Shown one piece after another: positions 40,554 through 48,158 of a DNA stretch of 64,000 nt. Both the position numbers and the translations under genes were made by a program. The notes under the pieces are model-generated. The model was given only the letters and a program-made list of their open reading frames with translations. It had not been told where the DNA came from and made no database searches. Each line of letters begins with the position of its first letter. Position 1 is the stretch's first letter. Origin of the DNA: Candidatus Neomarinimicrobiota bacterium (GTDB lineage: Bacteria; Fidelibacterota; UBA2242; B5-G15); contig JACDNV010000002.1 in the NCBI GenBank assembly GCA_017656425.1, positions 186,001 to 250,000 on the forward strand, written 5' to 3'.

Positions 40554-41342
40554 TTACTCTTTATTTAGTAATTTTCTAAATTCTATTGCTTTTGTCTTAA
40601 CCTCATTAATCTTGTTTGAATCAGGATAAAGAATTGCACGTGAGATATTAATAAGTCCAATATCTGGTTTACATACCGATCTAGATGCTTCAATATCTCC
40701 TCCTTGAGCTCCGATCCCTGGGATTAGAAATGGCAGAGAAGGAAATTTATCTCTTAACTCAAGGAGTTTTTTAGGTTTTGTAGCACCAACAACAAGACCA
40801 AGATTACACTTCGTATTTAAATTATTTACAATTTCAGCAACGTGTACATATAGAGGTTTACCGTTTTCTTTGAAGTTTTGTATTTTACAAGCGGATTTAT
40901 TTGTTGTGACGCAGAGTACAAAAGCTCCCTTCTTTTCACTCTCAATAAAAGGGATAATGGAGTCAGTGCCTAAGTATGGGGATACAGTGACAGCATCAAA
41001 AAAGAGGTTTTCCAGCAGTGCCTTTGCATAAAATCGGGCACTGTTTCCAATGTCGCCTCTTTTCCCATCGGCAATTAAAAAAATATCTTCTGGAATTAGG
41101 TTTCCTATTTTTTCTATGATTTTCCAGCCGCGGGAACCCCAGACTTCGAAAAAAGCCATATTGAATTTGTATGCGGCGGTTATGTCCTTGGTGAGATTTA
41201 TGACCTCTGTAACATAATCCATTATCCCAGTAACATTTTTACTAAAATCAGGAGGCAATTTTTCAGGATCGGGGTCAATTCCTATACAGAGATATGTTTT
41301 TTTGGTGTTGATCGAATTCTTTAGCTTTTCTATAAACTTCAT
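40554..41342 (-). CDS. pyrF: Orotidine 5'-phosphate decarboxylase (type 2)
   Basis: Makes UMP from OMP. The catalytic block DGKRGDIGN places Lys94 and Asp97, and CIGIDPDPEKLP near the N-terminus marks the type 2 subfamily of about 260-280 residues. It is the first gene of the minus-strand run. The 185-base gap upstream, shared with the divergent TPR lipoprotein gene, should contain its promoter. Confidence 0.95.
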   Translation of the reverse strand: MKFIEKLKNSINTKKTYLCIGIDPDPEKLPPDFSKNVTGIMDYVTEVINLTKDITAAYKFNMAFFEVWGSRGWKIIEKIGNLIPEDIFLIADGKRGDIGNSARFYAKALLENLFFDAVTVSPYLGTDSIIPFIESEKKGAFVLCVTTNKSACKIQNFKENGKPLYVHVAEIVNNLNTKCNLGLVVGATKPKKLLELRDKFPSLPFLIPGIGAQGGDIEASRSVCKPDIGLINISRAILYPDSNKINEVKTKAIEFRKLLNKE

Positions 41343-41527
41343 AATACGCTGGAAAAATACTTACTTTTAAAAACCTAAGCAAATTGTTTTATCTTAATTT
41401 ATTCAGGGATGAACTGCATTAGAGGAAATCCTGTTTTTATATCAAAAGGGTGGTAATTAATAATTGGATTAGTGAATTTTAAAAAATAAATTTTGGCGGA
41501 GTTTGAGAACCAATAAGGAGTAATAGG

Positions 41528-42595
41528 ATGAAGTTATTGAAAATTTCAAACATCATTTTAGTTGTTGTATTGTTTATAGGCAGTTTAATTTTTAATATCT
41601 CCTGTCAGAGTCCAGAAGTCACGTCCGCAAAGGTTTATCTCCAGCAGAATAACCCGGATGCAGCTGAAGAACAGCTTTTAATAGCTCTTGAAAGAGAGCC
41701 TGAAAACCCGGAGGTTACGTATCTTCTTGCTATTGGTGTTTATGCACAGAAAAAGGATTGGGAAAAAGCGAGGTATTACTTAGATGAGACGATAAAAAGA
41801 GATACCACATATAGGGCAAAGGTTGATGATGCTAAGAAAAGAATATGGAATGAAATCCATAATGAAGGTGCAAATTATTTTAACGAAGCCCTAAATGCAA
41901 TACTGGACATAGAAAAGGATTCATTATTAGAGGAAGCTGCGAATAGATTTGAAAAGGCATTGCTTTTTTCCGGTACAGAGGCACCTACATATAATGGATT
42001 GATAAAATGCTATTATATGTTAGGAGATACAGATAATGTTATAAAGACTGGTCAGAAAGCTCTCGAAAATGGGATATTTGACAAGGATGTATTCTTCTAT
42101 TATTCGCAGGCTTTATGGAGTAGAGGTCAGCAGGATATAGTTCTTGAACAGCTTGATAAAGCCTTGGAAGAGCATCCGGATATTCGCGAGTTATATGTGC
42201 TAAAGATTCAGTTTCTTGCTGATTTAAATAGAAACGAAGAGGCTTTGAAGTATGCCAAAATTCTCGCTGATAAGTATCCCGATGATTTGGATGTGAAGTT
42301 CATTCTAGCTCAATTGTATGCGAGAGCTGGTTATTTAGATGAGGCAAAGGTAGAATATCAGAAAATACTGGCGGAAAATCCGGAGGATCTTGAAGTCCTT
42401 CAGAGAATCGCAAAAGCCTATTTTGATTCTAAGGATTGGCCTATGGCTGAGATGTATGCAAGGAAAATAGTTGAATTAGAACCAAATGACCCATACGGTT
42501 ATGAGGTTTTATGGAAGTCGATATATAATCAGGGTAGACTTGAAGAAGCTCAAAAATATAGAGCTATAGAAAAGAGTTTACGAGGTCAACAATAA
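41528..42595 (+). CDS. Tetratricopeptide repeat lipoprotein
   Basis: A 355-residue exported protein. The N-terminus is a hydrophobic signal ending in FNISC, a plausible though not ideal lipobox (lipid-modified Cys at residue 26). The rest is a chain of about eight TPR units, for example AEEQLLIALEREPENPEV and DEAKVEYQKILAENPEDLEV. GGAG lies before the ATG. The role is unknown; TPR lipoproteins often serve outer-membrane assembly or secretion. It is single, convergent with the DUF58 gene. Confidence 0.85.
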   Translation: MKLLKISNIILVVVLFIGSLIFNISCQSPEVTSAKVYLQQNNPDAAEEQLLIALEREPENPEVTYLLAIGVYAQKKDWEKARYYLDETIKRDTTYRAKVDDAKKRIWNEIHNEGANYFNEALNAILDIEKDSLLEEAANRFEKALLFSGTEAPTYNGLIKCYYMLGDTDNVIKTGQKALENGIFDKDVFFYYSQALWSRGQQDIVLEQLDKALEEHPDIRELYVLKIQFLADLNRNEEALKYAKILADKYPDDLDVKFILAQLYARAGYLDEAKVEYQKILAENPEDLEVLQRIAKAYFDSKDWPMAEMYARKIVELEPNDPYGYEVLWKSIYNQGRLEEAQKYRAIEKSLRGQQ

Positions 42596-42601
42596 TTTTT
42601 A

Positions 42602-43498
42602 TTATCTTAACTTAGCACGTTTTTTGAGAAATTCAGTCAGTGCAATACCTACGTTTTGGTCAGTTCTTAATTGTGCAAAGTCTATTTTATTCTGACTTAA
42701 TTCTTTTTTATAAAAAGATATAATACCAAAAATAGTTTTTATATATGAATCTCTTATATACCATGGTTGGCTTATAATCGAATCACCTGTTTCTCTATCC
42801 ACAAATTTTATGTTATCTTTGTAACGAAAGTTTAGCTCCTGTGGATCTAATATTTGAAAAACTATTACCTCATGCTTTTTGTGTTTGAAATGTTTTAGCC
42901 CCTGTACTATTTCATAGGGATCATCCATTAAATCTGAAATAAGAATAATTAATCCTCTTTTTTTGATTTTTTCTGCCATTTCATGAATGATTGGGGCTAC
43001 TTTTGTCTCCCCACCCAATTTAGCATTTTGTATTTCAACAAGAATATTATCCAGATGTCCAAATTTAGCCGATGGGGGTATATATCTATTAATTTTTGTA
43101 TCAAAAAGTATTAGCCCAACCGCATCCTGCTGTTTTAACATCAAATATGAGAGTGCGGAAGAAATGATACCTCCGTATTCAAATTTAGATATTTCATTGG
43201 ATTTAAATTCCATTGATCCACTTTTATCAAGTATTATATAGCATTTAAGATTTGTTTCTTCTTCGAATTGTTTGACGAAGAATCTATCGGTTTTTCCGTA
43301 AAGCTTCCAATCTATGTGTTTTACCTCATCTCCTGCCATATAGGGTCGGTGCTCTGCAAACTCCACTGAAAATCCATGGTAGGGACTTTTATGGAGACCA
43401 ATAATAAAACCCTCTACTGCAAGCCTTGTTCTCAGTTTTATATTATCGAGTTTTGCAAGTACTTGTGGATCAAGATATTTTAGTTTTTCATTATTCAT
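42602..43498 (-). CDS. DUF58 protein with von Willebrand A-like domain
   Basis: A 298-residue cytosolic protein. The DUF58 block spans about residues 40-80 (HRPYMAGDEVKHIDWKLYG). The metal-ion-dependent adhesion site DKSGS is at 91-95. Members act with MoxR AAA+ ATPases, and the gene overlaps moxR by four bases here. In many FCB bacteria this pair continues with VWA-type Bat genes; none follows here, since the next gene is convergent. Confidence 0.9.
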   Translation of the reverse strand: MNNEKLKYLDPQVLAKLDNIKLRTRLAVEGFIIGLHKSPYHGFSVEFAEHRPYMAGDEVKHIDWKLYGKTDRFFVKQFEEETNLKCYIILDKSGSMEFKSNEISKFEYGGIISSALSYLMLKQQDAVGLILFDTKINRYIPPSAKFGHLDNILVEIQNAKLGGETKVAPIIHEMAEKIKKRGLIILISDLMDDPYEIVQGLKHFKHKKHEVIVFQILDPQELNFRYKDNIKFVDRETGDSIISQPWYIRDSYIKTIFGIISFYKKELSQNKIDFAQLRTDQNVGIALTEFLKKRAKLR

Positions 43499-44490
43499 AT
43501 GGTTTTTATTAGCCTTTCTATTATATGATCAGTACTAATTCCTTCCGCTTCTGCATTAAAATTCTTGATAATTCTGTGTCTTAAGACTGGAAGTGAAATT
43601 TTAATAACATCATCTATTTCTGGGGAGGGTCTACCATCGAGTAAAGCTACTGCCTTTGCTGCAAGAATAAGATATTGACTTGCTCTTGGGCCGGCTCCCC
43701 ATTCAACCCACTCATTTATGAAATCAGGGCAGCCATCTCTGCCTGGGCGAGAATTTGCTGACAATTTGACGGCAAAATCGATAACATTATCCGAAACAGG
43801 GACCTGCAGGATCAGACCCTGAATTTCAATTATTTCATCCTTTGAAACGATTTTTTCTAAGGTTGATAGAGGAGCTGAAGTTGTTGTTTTTACAATTTCT
43901 TTTTCCTCTTTAAAAGAAGGATAGTCTACATTGAGACAGAACATAAACCTATCCAATTGAGCCTCTGGTAATGGATATGTTCCTTCCTGTTCAATCGGAT
44001 TCTGAGTGGCAAGTACAAAAAATGGTTCCTCCAGGATGTATGTTTTACCAGCTGCCGTTACACGATGCTCCTGCATTGCTTCTAGGAGGGCAGATTGAGT
44101 CTTGGGTGGCGTCCTGTTTATTTCATCCGCAAGGATAATATTGGCGAAAATGGGTCCTTTATAGAATTTAAATGATCTTTTACCACTTGCTTTATCCTCT
44201 TCAATAATTTCAGTCCCTACGATATCACTGGGCATCAGATCGGGAGTAAATTGAATTCTTGAAAACTTTAGATCCAAGATTTCGGATATTGATTTTATTA
44301 TCAATGTTTTGGCAAGTCCAGGGACACCTATTAGCAGGCAGTGTCCGCGGCAAAAGATTGCAATAAGTATTTTTTCAATAATTTCCCTCTGACCTACGAT
44401 TCTTTTCCCTATTTCATTAAATATTCTTGCTTTTATATTGATAATCTTATCTAAAATGCCAATATCGTTATTTAATTCTACTTTTTTCAT
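43495..44490 (-). CDS. MoxR family AAA+ ATPase
   Basis: A 331-residue AAA+ ATPase of the MoxR group. Walker A GVPGLAKT is at residues 55-62, Walker B region ANIILADEINRTPPKTQSAL, and sensor region ATQNPIEQEGTYPLPEAQLDRF. MoxR proteins work as chaperones with VWA or DUF58 partners, and the DUF58 gene overlaps its end. The target complex is not visible. Confidence 0.93.
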   Translation of the reverse strand: MKKVELNNDIGILDKIINIKARIFNEIGKRIVGQREIIEKILIAIFCRGHCLLIGVPGLAKTLIIKSISEILDLKFSRIQFTPDLMPSDIVGTEIIEEDKASGKRSFKFYKGPIFANIILADEINRTPPKTQSALLEAMQEHRVTAAGKTYILEEPFFVLATQNPIEQEGTYPLPEAQLDRFMFCLNVDYPSFKEEKEIVKTTTSAPLSTLEKIVSKDEIIEIQGLILQVPVSDNVIDFAVKLSANSRPGRDGCPDFINEWVEWGAGPRASQYLILAAKAVALLDGRPSPEIDDVIKISLPVLRHRIIKNFNAEAEGISTDHIIERLIKTI

Positions 44491-44493
44491 AAA

Positions 44494-45315
44494 TTATTCC
44501 TTTCTGTTTGGTTTATCCAGTTGTTCTGGTTTTTGTAATCTATGTACGGCTCCAAGCACGAATTTACTTATCTGTGCTCCATCAACTATTCTGTGATCGA
44601 AAGTACCTCCAAAAGGTAAAATTGAACGTATTTTTATTTCTCCATTTATCACTACAGGCTTATCCTGTATTTTCCCTATCATTATCACAGCCGGAACTCT
44701 CCCCAATGGAAATAGAGCTCCCAGACCTACCGTAAGTCCCAGACTACCGATATTTGAAAGTATCAAACTACCAAAGGGGTCACTGGGTATATTAAGAAAT
44801 GGAAATTTTAAACCCAGATCATACACCCAGAACTTGATCAGTTTAACGAACCACGTTCTGAAAGGCCATGGAATTTTTGATAGAAACTTTTTAGCATCAA
44901 ACCCCTCTAATTCTTCTCCTTTTAATCGTATTTTTTCAACCTCTTCATTTAATTTATCACAGATTTCGCTTACTGAGAGCTCATTAGCCTTCTTTATAAT
45001 AACAGCAGTCATTTCTGTTCCCTCGTCTATTGACACCGATATACAAATATTAACATTTTTTCTGAACTTGAATTTCCCCCTTGTTATGTAGCAGTTTATT
45101 TCAGGTACATCCTCATGCAGAGTCCTTGCCAGGGCCGCTATCACAAAGTGTGTGATAGTGAGTTTTTTACCCTTTCCCTTGGCTTTTTCAATATAGTTTA
45201 AAACATCTGTGACATCGACTTCAAAAGTACCATATATTTTGCTATCGGATGGTGCTTTGTATGCTGATATTGCAAGTAGTCTCCATGGACTTATATAGTT
45301 TTGTTTTTCATTCAT
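44494..45315 (-). CDS. Stand-alone 2-oxoacid dehydrogenase E2-type acyltransferase domain
   Basis: A 273-residue protein of the chloramphenicol-acetyltransferase-like E2 catalytic fold. The C-terminal catalytic motif DHRIVDG gives His241 and Asp245, and LTITHFVIAALARTL and LSNIGSLG match E2 blocks. The lipoyl and subunit-binding domains of true E2 proteins are missing, and a hydrophobic stretch is inserted at about residues 145-180 (FRTWFVKLIKFWVYDLG). It is therefore unlikely to be part of a classical dehydrogenase complex. It could acylate a small molecule or a lipid. It precedes moxR by three bases. Confidence 0.78.
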   Translation of the reverse strand: MNEKQNYISPWRLLAISAYKAPSDSKIYGTFEVDVTDVLNYIEKAKGKGKKLTITHFVIAALARTLHEDVPEINCYITRGKFKFRKNVNICISVSIDEGTEMTAVIIKKANELSVSEICDKLNEEVEKIRLKGEELEGFDAKKFLSKIPWPFRTWFVKLIKFWVYDLGLKFPFLNIPSDPFGSLILSNIGSLGLTVGLGALFPLGRVPAVIMIGKIQDKPVVINGEIKIRSILPFGGTFDHRIVDGAQISKFVLGAVHRLQKPEQLDKPNRKE

Positions 45316-45546
45316 AAAGTTACCTCGTCACAATTAACAGTGTAATTTAAGATTACATTGTTATAATCTCCATTAAAAACAGGTAATTTTAGTTTGATTT
45401 GGAATTTTATCGATGATGGGGGATATTTTTACTACCGTAGTATCTATAATATTGTTGAAACTTAAAAAAATGTATATCATAAATTATTTAGTGTATGATT
45501 AAAGAATTTTAGTAAATTATATTAAAATTGTTAGTGGAGATTATTT

Positions 45547-45624
45547 GTGAGTTCAGAATGTATTTTAAGAGCAGTTAAAGAGGCAGGCTGTTCTAATATA
45601 ACTATTTCTGAGTGGTGGGTATGA
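45547..45624 (+). CDS. Possible 25-residue peptide upstream of the radical SAM gene
   Basis: A GTG-started ORF of 25 codons, beginning SSECILRAVKEAGC after the start and ending ISEWWV. GGAG lies seven bases before the GTG, which is a good ribosome-binding arrangement. Its TGA overlaps the ATG of the radical SAM gene (ATGA), which would couple translation. It contains two Cys and two adjacent Trp. It may be a leader peptide, a small precursor peptide or a chance ORF. No homologue was recognised. Confidence 0.3.
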   Translation: MSSECILRAVKEAGCSNITISEWWV

Positions 45625-47147
45625 ACATTCTACTCCTTTCTATGCCCAATGTGATAATAGCCTTTAATAAGGCGTGTCGGTTTCCTTCTCTTGGATTATC
45701 CTCAATTGCAGGTAATCTAGAAGGTAAGCATAGGGTTTTAATTGTGGATTTAGTCATGTTGAACAAGGGTGATATAAAAGCCTTCTTATATAGAATGTGT
45801 AAAGATTTCCAACCGGATATTGTTGGTTTAAGCTGTTTTAGTTTTCAGTATAGAACTGCATTAGAAATTGCAAAATTAATCAAGCGCACGAATAATAAAG
45901 TAATAACGGTCTTTGGCGGATACCACCCTACGCTAGCATATAAAATGATACCTGAAGAAGAATTTCAATATATCGATTTTATTGTAAGGAATGAGGGGGA
46001 AAAAACGTTTAATAAACTGGTAAATCTTTTAAAAAGAGATGAGGTTTATGATATCCCTGGAATATCTTATAAATATGAAGGTAAAATTATCCATAAACCT
46101 CCAGTTAAAGTTCTTGATACTGAAGAAATAAATTTACCCAATAGGGATGTAAGATTTTTTAAAAATTATAAAGCATGGGGGCTAAAAGCCGATGTCGCTG
46201 AAACCTCACGAGGGTGTACTTTTAACTGTGATATATGTTCAATTACTGGGATGTACGGTAGAACCTTTAGGAAGTTTTCTGTCAAAAGAATTATTGAAGA
46301 TTTAAAACAGATGAAGAAAATGGGGAACAGAGTAATATTTTTTGTTGATGATAATATAACACTTGATTTGAATCATCTTGAACAGGTTTGTGATGCTATC
46401 ATATATGAAAGATTAAATGATATTCATTATATAACGCAGGCAAGTGTATATGGAATAGCTTCAAGTGCGAAGATCGTTAGAAAAATGGCAAGAGCTGGTT
46501 TTAAAACGATCTTTCTTGGTATTGAAAATGTATCCCGGAAAAATCTTAATTTTATAAACAAGAATACTCTTGTAACAGAGGAATTGACCGTCCAGGCTGT
46601 AAGGTACCTAAAAGAGAATAAGATCATAGTTTTAGGTTCGGTAATTGTGGGTAATCCTGATGACACTGAGGAGGATATATGGGAAAACTTTAGATTTCTT
46701 AAAAGACTTAATGTTGATGCACCTCTTATTTTTACTCCTACACCTCATATTGGAACAGCTTTGAGAGGAAAACTCATACATCAGGGTTATATAACAAATC
46801 CAAATGACTTAACATGGTATAATGGAGTTAAGGCGAATATAAGAACAAAGTTTTTAACAACAGAAAAGATTAATAAATTAGTACTGAAAATGTACCGATA
46901 TTACCCTGGATTTAAATATTTTTTTACGAATAATATTTTAAGAAACTATCCAGGATATTATATCAGAAGATTTTTTATCGAACTATATGAGATAATTAGT
47001 GATTATATAAAAGTTATATTTGGAAAGTTAAGCGTAGATTTATTAAAAAGAGCATTTCAAAAAGATTATGAAAGAAGAAAAAGGTGGTTACTGGATGATT
47101 TTCAAAAAAAATGCGACTGCTGCAATTGCGTTTATTACAGGGGTTAA
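45621..47147 (+). CDS. B12-binding-type radical SAM protein
   Basis: A 508-residue enzyme of unknown substrate. Residues 1-140 resemble a cobalamin-binding (Rossmann) domain, with PSLGLSSIAGNL and VFGGYHPT, although the DxHxxG cobalamin motif is not evident. The radical SAM domain has Cys199, Cys203 and Cys206 (CTFNCDIC). The C-terminal part is Arg/Tyr-rich and ends with a Cys cluster, CDCCNC. The ATG at 45,621, with GGTGGG just before it, is preferred over GTG codons upstream. The related fold serves methylations, cyclisations and tetrapyrrole or hopanoid chemistry. era follows by two bases. Confidence 0.82.
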   Translation: MNILLLSMPNVIIAFNKACRFPSLGLSSIAGNLEGKHRVLIVDLVMLNKGDIKAFLYRMCKDFQPDIVGLSCFSFQYRTALEIAKLIKRTNNKVITVFGGYHPTLAYKMIPEEEFQYIDFIVRNEGEKTFNKLVNLLKRDEVYDIPGISYKYEGKIIHKPPVKVLDTEEINLPNRDVRFFKNYKAWGLKADVAETSRGCTFNCDICSITGMYGRTFRKFSVKRIIEDLKQMKKMGNRVIFFVDDNITLDLNHLEQVCDAIIYERLNDIHYITQASVYGIASSAKIVRKMARAGFKTIFLGIENVSRKNLNFINKNTLVTEELTVQAVRYLKENKIIVLGSVIVGNPDDTEEDIWENFRFLKRLNVDAPLIFTPTPHIGTALRGKLIHQGYITNPNDLTWYNGVKANIRTKFLTTEKINKLVLKMYRYYPGFKYFFTNNILRNYPGYYIRRFFIELYEIISDYIKVIFGKLSVDLLKRAFQKDYERRKRWLLDDFQKKCDCCNCVYYRG

Positions 47148-47149
47148 TA

Positions 47150-48064
47150 ATGGATAATGAAAAAATTGTTGGGAATAATTTTAAAGCAGGTTTCGTTTCT
47201 ATTATAGGGAAACCAAATGTTGGCAAATCTACGCTTATTAACAGATATATTGGTGAAAAAGTTTCGATTGTATCTTCCAAACCACAGACAACAAGAGATA
47301 GGATTCTTGTTATTCTTACCGAAGAAAACTATCAGATTATTTTTATTGATACACCAGGTATTCACAATCCAAAGCATAAACTTGGTGAACGTATGGTAAA
47401 GGAGGCGGAAAGGGGGATGGAGAATTCCGATGTAGTGGTAGTCCTGCTTGATGCTACAACAGGGATTGCCGAAGAAGATAATATGATATTGAAAGCTGTA
47501 TCCAGATTGAACACTAAGAAAATTCTAACGATTAATAAGATTGATACAGTAAATAAAAAGGATGAATTATTGTCTATTGTTGATAGATCAAAGGCAATAT
47601 GTGAATTTGATGAATATATCCCAATAAGTGCTCTTACAGGGGAAAATACTGATGTATTATTGGAATGTATTGTCAATATGCTGCCTGAGTCCCCTCCTTA
47701 TTATCCAGTTGATCAACTAACGGATAAAACGGAAAGGTTTCATGTGGCGGAAATAATAAGGGAAAAAATACTATTGAATACTCGCGATGAGATTCCCCAT
47801 TCTATCGCCGTGGTAATAGAGGATTTTAACGATGAAGAAAGTCCCGATAGAGTGAACATAAGAGCAGTTATATACGTTGAAAGAGAAAGTCAAAAAAAGA
47901 TAATCATAGGAAAGCAAGGTTCAATGCTGAAGAAAATCGGTACAGAGGCGAGATTGGATATAGAAAAGTTCCTTGGGAGACATGTTTACCTTGAACTATG
48001 GGTAAAGGTATATGAAAAATGGAGAAAGAATGATTATGCATTGAGACTGTTTGGCTATAAATAA
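47150..48064 (+). CDS. era: GTPase Era
   Basis: Essential GTPase that binds 16S rRNA and helps assemble the small ribosomal subunit. The 304-residue protein has the G1 motif GKPNVGKS at residues 20-27, G3 in FIDTPG, G4 NKID and a C-terminal KH domain with IIIGKQGSMLKKIG. The ATG at 47,150 with GGGG upstream is preferred. An ATG at 47,111 would add 13 residues overlapping the radical SAM gene. Confidence 0.96.
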   Translation: MDNEKIVGNNFKAGFVSIIGKPNVGKSTLINRYIGEKVSIVSSKPQTTRDRILVILTEENYQIIFIDTPGIHNPKHKLGERMVKEAERGMENSDVVVVLLDATTGIAEEDNMILKAVSRLNTKKILTINKIDTVNKKDELLSIVDRSKAICEFDEYIPISALTGENTDVLLECIVNMLPESPPYYPVDQLTDKTERFHVAEIIREKILLNTRDEIPHSIAVVIEDFNDEESPDRVNIRAVIYVERESQKKIIIGKQGSMLKKIGTEARLDIEKFLGRHVYLELWVKVYEKWRKNDYALRLFGYK

Positions 48065-48158
48065 ATAATAGTTTTTAGATTAAGCAAAATTATAAATTGT
48101 TTAAAATATTTATTGCATTAGTAGAATTAGAATTTTAAAATAAAGCATATTTGATACT

